Source: an uncultured Paraprevotella sp. (GTDB lineage: Bacteria > Bacteroidota > Bacteroidia > Bacteroidales > Bacteroidaceae). From it: a DNA stretch of 15,596 bases. The notes beneath the pieces are model-generated. The model was not told the DNA's origin. It searched no databases and saw only the letters and a list, made by a program, of their open reading frames with translations. The position numbers and the translations under genes were made by a program. Below, one piece after another: positions 1 to 7,429 of this stretch (the stretch's first letter is position 1; each line of letters opens with the position of its first letter). Where the stretch lies: NCBI GenBank assembly GCA_900770805.1, contig CAAGLP010000030.1, positions 1-15,596 of the forward strand. The letters run 5' to 3'.

Positions 1-36
1 GATGAAAGGTGAAAGATGAAAGATGAAAGATGAAAG
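1..36. repeat. Heptanucleotide tandem repeat (GATGAAA)n
   Basis: Five consecutive 7-bp units read GATGAAA, GGTGAAA and three more GATGAAA. On the - strand the unit is TTTCATC, the same TTTCnnn pattern as the heptad arrays at 3611-3631 and 3786-3828. The array touches the window edge, so it may continue further left. It is non-coding: the open frame crossing it begins at a TTG and encodes low-complexity sequence. Confidence 0.85.
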
Positions 37-50
37 GGGTTGGGAGTTCC

Positions 51-131
51 TCTTATAGCTCCTATTCCTTCCTATAGTTCCTATTCATCCTATTCACTCC
101 TATCCATCCTATTCTCTCCTATAATCCCTAT
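51..131. repeat. Degenerate CCTAT repeat, period 9-10 bp
   Basis: The pentamer CCTAT recurs about eight times at 9-10 bp spacing, separated by pyrimidine-rich linkers such as TTC, TCA and TCTC. The tract is strongly pyrimidine-biased on the + strand and ends about 25 bp before the ATG of the transporter gene. It resembles a decayed minisatellite and may form part of the transporter's leader or promoter region. No Bacteroidetes promoter motif was recognised in it. Confidence 0.7.
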
Positions 132-137
132 AGCATC

Positions 138-151
138 TATCACCGGTGATA
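138..151. promoter_or_regulatory. Perfect 14-bp palindrome before transporter start
   Basis: TATCACCGGTGATA is a perfect inverted repeat with no spacer. It ends 5 nt before the ATG at 157. It could be an operator site or a short hairpin covering the ribosome landing zone. The function is inferred from position only; no matching regulator is encoded in the window. Confidence 0.45.
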
Positions 152-156
152 AAATA

Positions 157-1377
157 ATGAAAAGCAACGAAGGAGGATTGTGGACTATCACACTCTTTGC
201 CACCAACGAGATTCCCTCGGTGGTGGTAACCTTTGTGGCTATTATAATGTTCCTGCAAATGGGTATGGGGGTGGCTATGTCCACCCTTTTTGCTGCCCTG
301 TTGTTGTTGCCCTGGGTGGGGCAACCTCTGATGCGCAGGTTCATGCCCGGAGCGGAGGGGGGCAGAATGTGGCTGCACATGGTCGAGGCTATGATTGCCA
401 CTATACTGCTTACATTTGCCCTGACAATGGACTATGGCAAGTGCTGGTGCGTGGTGATGCTGATGGCGATAAGCATACTGAGTGCCTGGCACGATCTGCA
501 GGCACGTCGCTACTACAAGAGGCGCACCATGTATGCCAGAGAGTCGTACCATGGTCTGTTGCGTACCATGTCCTCGCAAATGGCAACGGTACTGACCTAC
601 GGTCTGATGATAATGGCAGTGGGTGTGCTGCAGATATATTTCCGCCAAAGGGCAGTGACATATTCGTGGGCCTTGGGATGCTACATACTGGCAGGTGTGT
701 ACCTGTTGCTGACAATGGCAAACGTACTGCTGCTTCGTACTCCAGGTAATCCTGCTTCGCATATGCCACAGCACTGGCCATGGCAACATGTAGGGTGGGC
801 ATGGCAGTCGGTGCTGTTGGCAATGATGCTGCTACCCCAGGGACTGATGTTCTATAGCAGGACCATATTCCTGTTGGCAAGGCCACAATATGGTGGTGTG
901 GGATGCACATTGCAGGAGATAGGCTTTGCACAGGGAACTATAGGTGTGATAGCATTCCTGCTGGGCGTGGCTATGGGGCGTTCCATGCAGTACCGCTATG
1001 GGGAGGAGAGGATGCGCCTGCCACTGACCATCTGTCTTGGTCTGTCGCCCATGGTGTATCTGACCATGACGCAATACATACCGGATGGTCTGTGGACCTT
1101 ATCGGCCTACACCTTCATGGCACAACTGCTGTTCGGCCTGGGACTGAATGCATGTCGCAAATACATTGAGAACATATCGGGTGAACGGTATCAGAATGCC
1201 GTAAATCCGTTGTATATTCCAGTCATCAGCCTGTGCCTGCTTTTGCCCATGGCATTGAGCGGTTTCCTGTTGGAGAGAATGAGTTATGAGCATTTCTTCC
1301 TGATGGATGCACTATGTGCACCGATTGCTTGGATTGGAATACTGCTGTTCTCCATAGTAATGAGAAAAAGGGCGTGA
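157..1377 (+). CDS. MFS transporter, AmpG/PAT-like
   Basis: Predicted 406-residue inner-membrane protein with roughly a dozen hydrophobic segments and a basic C-terminus (MRKRA). The N-terminal segment (NEIPSVVVTFVAIIM, then LLLPWVGQPLM at about 50-59) and the SAWHDLQARRYY stretch (about 109-120) align by eye with the AmpG-like peptide/acetyl-CoA transporter branch of the major facilitator superfamily, which imports muropeptides in relatives. The conserved acidic and Gly positions of that branch look altered, so the substrate is uncertain. The ATG at 157 was chosen because the open frame upstream starts at a TTG and runs through non-coding repeats. Two glycosyltransferase genes follow on the same strand after a 43-nt gap, which suggests a role in cell-envelope glycan traffic. 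That role is inference; a generic MFS permease is the alternative. Confidence 0.75.
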   Translation: MKSNEGGLWTITLFATNEIPSVVVTFVAIIMFLQMGMGVAMSTLFAALLLLPWVGQPLMRRFMPGAEGGRMWLHMVEAMIATILLTFALTMDYGKCWCVVMLMAISILSAWHDLQARRYYKRRTMYARESYHGLLRTMSSQMATVLTYGLMIMAVGVLQIYFRQRAVTYSWALGCYILAGVYLLLTMANVLLLRTPGNPASHMPQHWPWQHVGWAWQSVLLAMMLLPQGLMFYSRTIFLLARPQYGGVGCTLQEIGFAQGTIGVIAFLLGVAMGRSMQYRYGEERMRLPLTICLGLSPMVYLTMTQYIPDGLWTLSAYTFMAQLLFGLGLNACRKYIENISGERYQNAVNPLYIPVISLCLLLPMALSGFLLERMSYEHFFLMDALCAPIAWIGILLFSIVMRKRA

Positions 1378-1420
1378 TATTTATGCCAGTTTAATGACCG
1401 GAGAGTGAAACAAGACTGAG

Positions 1421-2485
1421 ATGAAACTGCTATACGTCATAGAGCACATATCCACGGTGGGTGGCCTGGAGCGTATCCTCATAGACAAGATGAACGCCCT
1501 GGCTGCCGAGGAGGGATTTCAGATTGTGCTGATGACCGTGTGGCAGGACAAGGGTTCTCCGGCTTTCCCATTGGATAGAAGGATAGAACAGGTGTGTCTT
1601 GGTGTGAAGAGGCCTGCATCTGCCTTGGGCATGTTGGCGGCAATGCCACGTGTCCTATATATATATAATAATAAGGTACGCGCGATAGCACCCGATGTGG
1701 TGATACATTTCCGTGCTATAGGTGCTATGCTTACCGCCTTTTCCTCGTGGAAGGGATATACGGTGTTCGAGGCACATACGGCAAGACCTCACAGCAACCA
1801 TCGCTGGCTTTACCCATTTATGGAGCGCAAGGCTGATGCTGTGGTGTGTCTGACCAAGGGTGATGCCATGAACTATCCGAAGGCAAGGAGAGTGGAGGTG
1901 ATACCAAACTTTACCGATGCAGGAAGCGCTAACTCACCAAAATCTTCCTCATCCCAGAACTCATGTCTTTTCGTTGGTCGTCTCTCTCCGCAGAAGAATC
2001 CCCTGAGACTTCTGCGTATGTGGAAGGACATTGTGGCAAAGCATCCGAATTGGGTGCTGGACATATATGGTACGGGAGAACTTGAGGAAAGAGTACGTGC
2101 CGAGATAGCACGTCTGGGTATAGACAATAGTGTGATAATGCACGGATATACCAAGGATATGGCACAGGTCTATGCCGGGGCAGAAATGCTTCTGCTCTGT
2201 TCGCATACTGAGGGCCTGCCCATGGTGGTGATGGAGGCTATGCGCTATGGCTTGCCTGTGGTAAGTACGGATTGCCAGTATGGACCTGCCGATATGATAG
2301 AGAACGGGAAGAACGGTTTGCTTGTGCCCCAGAACGATGATGAGGCTTTTGTGAATGCAGTGTCGGCGCTAATGGGCGATGAGGCTCTCAGAAAACGTAT
2401 GGGAGAAAGAGCACGAAAGACTTCGGCACGTTATTCCAGGGAGGCCATAGTGGAACGCTGGAAAAAAATGTTTCTTGAACTATGA
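1421..2485 (+). CDS. Glycosyltransferase family 4
   Basis: 354-residue GT-B fold glycosyltransferase, probably cytoplasmic and adding a sugar from a nucleotide-sugar donor to a lipid-linked glycan. The N-terminal Rossmann part has the acceptor-side Gly loop (ISTVGGLERI, residues 11-20). The C-terminal donor domain starts near residue 181 with FVGRLSPQKN (R187 and K192 typically contact the donor diphosphate) and contains YGTGE (216-220). The retaining-enzyme E-x7-E motif is E264GLPMVVME272. The C-terminal helices are present, so the gene looks full length. Its stop overlaps the next gene's start by 4 nt (ATGA), indicating translational coupling. Donor and acceptor cannot be read from sequence. 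Confidence 0.92.
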   Translation: MKLLYVIEHISTVGGLERILIDKMNALAAEEGFQIVLMTVWQDKGSPAFPLDRRIEQVCLGVKRPASALGMLAAMPRVLYIYNNKVRAIAPDVVIHFRAIGAMLTAFSSWKGYTVFEAHTARPHSNHRWLYPFMERKADAVVCLTKGDAMNYPKARRVEVIPNFTDAGSANSPKSSSSQNSCLFVGRLSPQKNPLRLLRMWKDIVAKHPNWVLDIYGTGELEERVRAEIARLGIDNSVIMHGYTKDMAQVYAGAEMLLLCSHTEGLPMVVMEAMRYGLPVVSTDCQYGPADMIENGKNGLLVPQNDDEAFVNAVSALMGDEALRKRMGERARKTSARYSREAIVERWKKMFLEL

Positions 2486-3600
2486 AGATACTGCTCTTGG
2501 GCGAGTACAGCAATGTACACAATACGCTGGCGCAAGGACTTCGTTCCCTTGGACATGAGGTGACGGTGGCTAGTGGGGGAGACGGATGGAAAGGGTATCC
2601 GAGGGATATAGACCTTTTCCACAAGATGTCTTTCCCTGGGCACATGGCTTTTGTGTGGCGCGTGCTGAAGGCATTGCCTCGTTTGCGAGGGTATGACGTA
2701 GTGCAACTGATAAACCCTGTTTTTCTGGAAGTAAGTCCGTGGCCCCTTCCCTTTATCTACAGATACCTGCGAAGGAACAACAAGAAGGTGGTGATGGGGG
2801 CTTTTGGTATGGACTATTACTGGGTAAAGGTGAACCGTGAGCAGCGTCCGATGCGCTACAGCGATTTCAATATAGGAGACAAGGTACGTACGGATGCCGT
2901 GGCCCAGGCCGATGTGGATACATGGATAGGCACTGATGCCGAACGTCTGTGCCGTTATGTGGCACAGGATTCTGATGCCATAGTGGCCGGACTGTATGAA
3001 TACTGGATTACGTACCAGTTGGCAGAAGATGGAGTCTTGAAGAACAAGACCACGTTCATTCCCTTTCCCATACCGGAGAACCAGCCATGCTCTGCACAGG
3101 GAGACAGGATAAAGATATTCGTGGGCATAAGCAAGGGACGTTCGCAGTACAAGGGAACGGACATAATGCTACGTGCTGCCAGACGTTTGGAACAGACATA
3201 TCCGGACAAAGTGGAATTGCTTGTTGCCGAGGGAGTGCCTTTTGAGCAGTATAAGAGCATGATGGACGGAAGCGACGCCATTCTGGACCAGTTGTACAGT
3301 TATACGCCTGCCATGAATGCCTTGCTGGCCATGAGCAAGGGCATTGTATGCGTGGGTGGTGGAGAACAGGAGCACTACGACCTTCTTGAGGAAAACGAAT
3401 TGCGTCCGATTGTCAATGTGGAACCCGACGAGGAGAGTGTCTACAATAGCCTGGAACAGTTGGTACAACACCCCGAACGTCTCCCGGAACTGAAGAGACA
3501 GAGTGTGGAGTATGTGCACAGACATCATGATGTGGATAAAGTTGCCAAAGAGTACGAAACGCTGTACTCGTCGCTGATTGCTTCGCCCAAGTGTGATTAG
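2482..3600 (+). CDS. GT-B type glycosyltransferase (GT4-like)
   Basis: 372-residue protein. The N-terminus (MKILLLGEYSNVHNTLAQGL, then LGHEVTVASGGDGWKGYP) is typical of GT4-like enzymes of Bacteroidales polysaccharide loci. The C-terminal half has a donor-domain start at about 211 (KIFVGISKGRSQYKGTD) and a YSYTPAMNALLAMSKG segment (about 272-287) where the standard family carries its conserved donor-binding helix. The canonical E-x7-E motif is not obvious; E294 and E296 of GGGEQEHYD are nearby acids. It overlaps the upstream glycosyltransferase by 4 nt, so the two probably act in succession on the same glycan. Transcription ends in the repeat-rich spacer that begins at its stop codon. Confidence 0.85.
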   Translation: MKILLLGEYSNVHNTLAQGLRSLGHEVTVASGGDGWKGYPRDIDLFHKMSFPGHMAFVWRVLKALPRLRGYDVVQLINPVFLEVSPWPLPFIYRYLRRNNKKVVMGAFGMDYYWVKVNREQRPMRYSDFNIGDKVRTDAVAQADVDTWIGTDAERLCRYVAQDSDAIVAGLYEYWITYQLAEDGVLKNKTTFIPFPIPENQPCSAQGDRIKIFVGISKGRSQYKGTDIMLRAARRLEQTYPDKVELLVAEGVPFEQYKSMMDGSDAILDQLYSYTPAMNALLAMSKGIVCVGGGEQEHYDLLEENELRPIVNVEPDEESVYNSLEQLVQHPERLPELKRQSVEYVHRHHDVDKVAKEYETLYSSLIASPKCD

Positions 3601-3621
3601 GGGGAGTGGGTTTCAGGTTTC
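3600..3621. repeat. 22-bp direct repeat, copy 1
   Basis: Begins with GGGGGAGTGGG at the last base of the upstream stop codon and continues into TTTCAGG TTTC. An identical 22-bp copy lies at 3775-3796. The two copies flank the inverted hairpin pair, like the borders of a composite intergenic element. Confidence 0.85.
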
Positions 3622-3631
3622 AAGTTTCTCG
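3611..3631. repeat. Heptad array TTTCnnn, three units
   Basis: Units are TTTCAGG, TTTCAAG and TTTCTCG in exact 7-bp register. The array shares its first unit with the direct repeat. Related TTC heptads in a second array span 3697-3724 (CTTCCCG, CTTCAAC, GTTCATG, GTTCTTT). Confidence 0.7.
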
Positions 3632-3635
3632 CTAC

Positions 3636-3682
3636 TTTGTCCCTCTGAGACAGGGGGACGAGGAACGAAGTTCCGGAGGGGG
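3636..3682. repeat. Intergenic hairpin element, left arm of an inverted pair
   Basis: G-rich element containing two small stems: GTCCC with GGGAC (about 3639-3659) and GGAAC-GAA-GTTCC (3662-3674). It ends in a run GGAGGGGG. Read on the opposite strand it matches the element at 3731-3771, so the two form an inverted pair with a 48-bp spacer. It resembles a palindromic intergenic repeat of Bacteroidales genomes. It may also serve as a transcription stop between the convergent operons. Confidence 0.6.
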
Positions 3683-3730
3683 TATGATAAGTACTGCTTC
3701 CCGCTTCAACGTTCATGGTTCTTTTACAGA

Positions 3731-3771
3731 CCCCTCCGCCCTTCGGGCACCTCGCCCTAACTTAGGGGAGG
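3731..3771. repeat. Intergenic hairpin element, right arm of the inverted pair
   Basis: C-rich element with a GCCC-TTC-GGGC stem (3738-3748) and a near-perfect CCCTAA-C-TTAGGG palindrome (3755-3767), ending in GGGGAGG. It is the inverted, diverged partner of 3641-3682. It lies between two convergent gene groups. Confidence 0.6.
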
Positions 3772-3774
3772 AAA

Positions 3775-3796
3775 GGGGGAGTGGGTTTCAGGTTTC
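3775..3796. repeat. 22-bp direct repeat, copy 2
   Basis: Identical to 3600-3621. The rest of the spacer (3797-3854) holds further 7-bp units and no gene. Confidence 0.85.
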
Positions 3797-3828
3797 CGCT
3801 CATCCGCTCACCGCTTCCCGCTTCCCCG
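3786..3828. repeat. Heptad array TTTCnnn, six units
   Basis: Units are TTTCAGG, TTTCCGC, TCATCCGC (8 bp), TCACCGC, TTCCCGC and TTCCCCG. The 7-bp register is kept except for one octamer. It ends 26 bp before the stop codon of the - strand glycosyltransferase. Confidence 0.65.
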
Positions 3829-3854
3829 TTCTTTACTACCTGCAAAAATAGGAA

Positions 3855-4955
3855 TCAAATGCTGTCGGCAATGGTGCGGAACAGTCTGTAGTCTGCTTTT
3901 GACAAGGAACGGAGCAGGCATTTCAACTGGAGCGGTAGATGGATGCCATTGTTGCCTTGCTTCGTGAAATCAGCAAAATATTTCCGGAAAATATCGCAGT
4001 GGATAGCAAAGAGCGCCTGCATGGCCTGCCCGTTTTTCAGGGTGTGGAAATGCGAGGCAGTGGAGAGTATGTCCTGCAGATAGAAACGGAGGAGTGATGC
4101 TGTGACTCTGTGCCCTTGCGAGAAGTAGTCGGAGAGGATGCGACGGCTTACCCAAAGTGAGTCTACGCTACGCACATTCCCCTGAAAGGAATGCATGATG
4201 GAACCGGGATTGGGGCGATAATAGTAGTGCGTGCCGCAAACTTGAATGGTTCGGTGGCTGAGAGGATAGAGGTAGAAGATGTTAAGGGTGTCTTCGAACC
4301 AATAGCCTGGGGGGAAGTGGACATTACGGAAGAGTTCAGAGCGGTACACCTTGCCACATGCACAACCATGCGACGGGCCACAATTGAAGTTGCCTTCGGC
4401 GATGTCTGCTCTGGACATGGTGGCGGCTCTCATAAGAGCCTGGACGGCTCCAGGTAACAGTCTGTCGTCGCTGTCCACGAACATAAGGTATTTTCCACGA
4501 ATATTCCTGAGAGCGGCATTTCTGGCTCCGGACAGCCCTTGGTTGTCCTGATGAATAATTTCTGTGGAGTCGTAGTGTGTGCTTCCCTGCAAAGAGGTGT
4601 GGTACTCCTGTATGATGGCAGGACTATGGTCTGTGCTGCCGTCGTTCACGATGGATATGAAGAAAGAAAAATCGGTCTCTTGCTGAAAGACGGAGTCAAG
4701 GCATTCCCTGAGGTATGATGCCGTGTTATATACGGGTATGATGATGTGCAGGTCGTAGTTGGCCTGAACGCTGTTGTTGCAGAGGCAGGTCTGGCCCTTA
4801 TCGGGGTGTATGGCAGATAGTACGTCTTCGGCTTCCTTGGCTGTAATGGACAGGTGCTTGGGAAGACGTGTGGCGTATACCACATATCGCAACGGCATGA
4901 GTATTATGCCGATGATATGCCAAATGTGCCGGATGGTTTTCTTCAGGAACTTCAT
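3855..4955 (-). CDS. Glycosyltransferase family 2
   Basis: 366-residue GT-A enzyme. Residues about 8-28 form a hydrophobic N-terminal segment that may anchor it at the inner membrane. The catalytic domain starts near residue 68 (LHIIIPVYNTASYLRECLDSV) and carries VNDGSTDHS (about 103-111), DNQGLSGARNAAL (137-149) and the DxD-type metal site D161SDD164. The C-terminal third is less conserved and Cys/His/Tyr-rich. The family transfers a sugar from a nucleotide donor; the specific sugar is not predictable. It is the last gene of the - strand flippase operon, 15 nt after its neighbour, and ends in the repeat-rich spacer. Confidence 0.92.
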   Translation of the reverse strand: MKFLKKTIRHIWHIIGIILMPLRYVVYATRLPKHLSITAKEAEDVLSAIHPDKGQTCLCNNSVQANYDLHIIIPVYNTASYLRECLDSVFQQETDFSFFISIVNDGSTDHSPAIIQEYHTSLQGSTHYDSTEIIHQDNQGLSGARNAALRNIRGKYLMFVDSDDRLLPGAVQALMRAATMSRADIAEGNFNCGPSHGCACGKVYRSELFRNVHFPPGYWFEDTLNIFYLYPLSHRTIQVCGTHYYYRPNPGSIMHSFQGNVRSVDSLWVSRRILSDYFSQGHRVTASLLRFYLQDILSTASHFHTLKNGQAMQALFAIHCDIFRKYFADFTKQGNNGIHLPLQLKCLLRSLSKADYRLFRTIADSI

Positions 4956-4970
4956 AGCTGGTGGTGGGCT

Positions 4971-5981
4971 TCATTCCAATGCCCCATTGTCTTTCTTAAT
5001 AGTCTGCCTCAGCAGGAAGTAGGCCTCTTCCTGCAGTCTGAACAGAAGCCAGGACGGCATCTTCCAGTAGCCGGGTTTCCATTTCACGGAGGGAGCCAAG
5101 AGTCTGGTGTCTATATGGTCTCTCATATACCTGATAAGGTATAGAGCCTCCTGCCGTTCCGCTTCGGAAAAACGGTGTCGATATTGGTGGTAGTAGTGGT
5201 AGGAACTGACGATGCTTTCCCAGAAGGCTGTTTCGTTCAGTCTGAGGATATCATTGCCGTAGCTGTGCTCCTGAAGCTGGCGCTTCATGTTGATGAAACG
5301 GATATTGCCGCGTATGTTGTTCAGGCTTACCTTGTGTGAAAGCGATGTGGAGAGAAGGCGGTGGTAATATATGCCCTGACAAGATGCCACCTGAGTGGAA
5401 GCAAGGAACTGTAACTGTGCGGTATTGTCTTCGCCGTATACACGTTCGCAGTTGTCGAAGGGATACTGCATCTGCAGTTCTCGGCTGACAATCATCCTGC
5501 CAGTAATGCTCCTCCAGCCGATACTTCTTCGGTATGCCTCTTCGCCGCTGATGATGCCGAAGGAGTTCTTTTCCCTGTGTTCAAGCAGATTGCCATCGGG
5601 CAATAGCCTGACCTCCCTGAAGCATACGCATTGCAGACCTTCGTACTTGTGGAAGGTGTCCACAGCACAGGCCAGGGCATCCTTGTCCAGAAAATCATCG
5701 TGGTCCAAAGTGGTGATGTACTTGCCGCAGGATACGGAGATACCGGCATTACGGGCCACTTGTGCTCCGCCATTCTCCTGTTGCCAAACGAGTGTTACGC
5801 GCCTGTCTTTCCCTGCATATTCCCGAAGAATGTCGGCAGTACCGTCCGTACTGACATCGTCAACCAGAATCAGTTCCAAATCCTGCATACTTTGGTTTAG
5901 AACCGACTCTATGCATTGCCGTATATGTTCCTTCATATTGTGTACGGCAACGACAACGCTGACAATGGGGTTATGCTTCAT
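4971..5981 (-). CDS. Glycosyltransferase family 2
   Basis: 336-residue GT-A glycosyltransferase without a membrane anchor. The domain begins at the N-terminus (VSVVVAVHNMKEHIRQCIES). Nucleotide-binding D41/D42 lie in LVDDVSTDGT, followed by ENGGAQVARNAG (69-80) and the metal-binding D93HDD96. Its start overlaps the flippase stop by 11 nt, so the genes are translationally coupled. Within the operon it most likely extends the lipid-linked repeat unit exported by that flippase, an assignment based on context. Length is normal for the family. Confidence 0.92.
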   Translation of the reverse strand: MKHNPIVSVVVAVHNMKEHIRQCIESVLNQSMQDLELILVDDVSTDGTADILREYAGKDRRVTLVWQQENGGAQVARNAGISVSCGKYITTLDHDDFLDKDALACAVDTFHKYEGLQCVCFREVRLLPDGNLLEHREKNSFGIISGEEAYRRSIGWRSITGRMIVSRELQMQYPFDNCERVYGEDNTAQLQFLASTQVASCQGIYYHRLLSTSLSHKVSLNNIRGNIRFINMKRQLQEHSYGNDILRLNETAFWESIVSSYHYYHQYRHRFSEAERQEALYLIRYMRDHIDTRLLAPSVKWKPGYWKMPSWLLFRLQEEAYFLLRQTIKKDNGALE

Positions 5982-7422
5982 CCTTGATACCCTTTTTCAG
6001 TGTTCGGAAACTATATAGCGCAACAAGCAGGGTAAGAGGGATACCCAGACCGAGGCGCAGTGCCATGTCGTCGGCATTGCATAGTGTGATGATGGCTGCA
6101 ACCATGCAGGAGCCAAGTAATATCATGGTGATATTGGCGTTTGAAATCCTGATGCCATAGAAACAGTAGTTGACTATGCCCAGGATGATGGTATTGGATA
6201 CCCCAACGAAGGATAGTGCCAGTCCTATGCCCGGCAATCCCCAAATGTTGTAGAGAATGTAGACGGATGCAATGATAAGAACATTGTATGTGCTTTCCAG
6301 AATGAGGAACAGCCACGAGTGACCGTGTGCCAGGGATACGTATTCCAGGGGCAGTGCTACAGATCTGTGGAGTTGGAAAAGACCGGCCATGACGCAGATA
6401 GCGGCCATGGGCATGAAGTCCTCGGTATACAGTGTAAGGATAATCAATGGTATGGCCAGCAGGAATGCCATTACCAGAGGGGTGGTGAGGGTGAAACTGA
6501 CATGTATCTGCTTGTTGACAGTCTCTGTCTTGAGTGCCTTGTCGTGGCATACGCTGGTCAGTCGTGGGAAGTAGTCTGTGGCATTGGAACTGAAAACGAT
6601 ACCGATGTAGTACATGATCAGCGCATAGCCTGTCTTATAGAATGCTATGCTGTCGGTAGATGAGATAATCTTGTAGAGCAGGGTGGTGGTGATGGCTCCC
6701 ATGATGGCAGTTACTGCATATGGGAGACCGAACTTCAGCAGGGGAATGCCACGTCTCCACACTTCGGCAGAAAACAGATTTATGCGGTATGGCATGATCT
6801 GGATACAGAAGAATAGATGTACGAGGGTTTCCGTGGCAATGCACAGATTCAGGGCAGGTATTATGCCCGATATGCCCCAAATCCAGTATATTGTCAGGGT
6901 GCAGATGACGGTTCCTATGGCGCCCAACAGTTCCACGGTGGCCACGCGCTTGAGTTTGTGTGTACCCTTCAGTATTGCACATTCTCCGGCAGCAATAGGT
7001 GCCATGAAGGCTGCAGGGATGAGCATGAGGATTTCGGCGGTGTGGCTGTTGCTGTCGTTGAAGAATACATCGCCGAGCAGTATGGCTGCCACCAGGCACA
7101 CCACTACATCCAGCAGGGCCATGACCATGGACCAGGTACGTATTACCTTGGCCATTGTGGCAACTTCCGCCTGTTGTGATTCTGTGTCTATTTCGCTGAG
7201 TTGCTGTATGCTGGCTGTCTCGAGGCCAATATTGGTGCAGGAACGGATAACTTCCAGTATGTTCTGGTATATGGCAATCAGGCCCGCTCCAAACGGACCA
7301 AGAAAGGATGCGGTTATTTTTCCTCGTGAAAGATTGGCCAATGTCTTCAGTACTTCTACGCTGCCGAAGACACCAATGTATTTAAGAATGTGGTGGATAG
7401 AGGTATATCCTTGTTTTTTCAT
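5971..7422 (-). CDS. Wzx-type polysaccharide flippase (MOP superfamily)
   Basis: 483-residue integral membrane protein with about 12 to 14 predicted hydrophobic segments. The N-terminus (HHILKYIGVFGSVEVLKTLANLSRGKITASFLGPFGAGLIAIYQ) is typical of O-antigen/enterobacterial-type translocases that flip undecaprenyl-linked oligosaccharides to the periplasmic face. It heads a three-gene - strand operon with two GT2 enzymes. Only 7 nt separate its ATG from the end of the MITE-like element at 7430. Its promoter must therefore lie inside that element, or transcription must read through from the plug-protein operon. No Wzy polymerase or chain-length gene is visible nearby. Confidence 0.9.
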   Translation of the reverse strand: MKKQGYTSIHHILKYIGVFGSVEVLKTLANLSRGKITASFLGPFGAGLIAIYQNILEVIRSCTNIGLETASIQQLSEIDTESQQAEVATMAKVIRTWSMVMALLDVVVCLVAAILLGDVFFNDSNSHTAEILMLIPAAFMAPIAAGECAILKGTHKLKRVATVELLGAIGTVICTLTIYWIWGISGIIPALNLCIATETLVHLFFCIQIMPYRINLFSAEVWRRGIPLLKFGLPYAVTAIMGAITTTLLYKIISSTDSIAFYKTGYALIMYYIGIVFSSNATDYFPRLTSVCHDKALKTETVNKQIHVSFTLTTPLVMAFLLAIPLIILTLYTEDFMPMAAICVMAGLFQLHRSVALPLEYVSLAHGHSWLFLILESTYNVLIIASVYILYNIWGLPGIGLALSFVGVSNTIILGIVNYCFYGIRISNANITMILLGSCMVAAIITLCNADDMALRLGLGIPLTLLVALYSFRTLKKGIKDEA

Positions 7423-7429
7423 TAGTATG

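Noticed and set aside
40..156. N-terminal extension of the transporter frame from a TTG start
   Set aside because: It translates the CCTAT repeat into a Ser/Tyr/Pro/Ile-rich tail unlike transporter N-termini; the ATG at 157 gives a normal beginning.
3842..3850. TATTTTTG promoter-like match on the - strand
   Set aside because: It lies after the last gene of its strand and points into the convergent repeat spacer, with no gene to drive; likely chance in an A/T stretch.
3600..3854. CRISPR-like array in the repeat-rich spacer
   Set aside because: Repeats are 7 bp or two copies of 22 bp with no regular unique spacers and no cas genes nearby.
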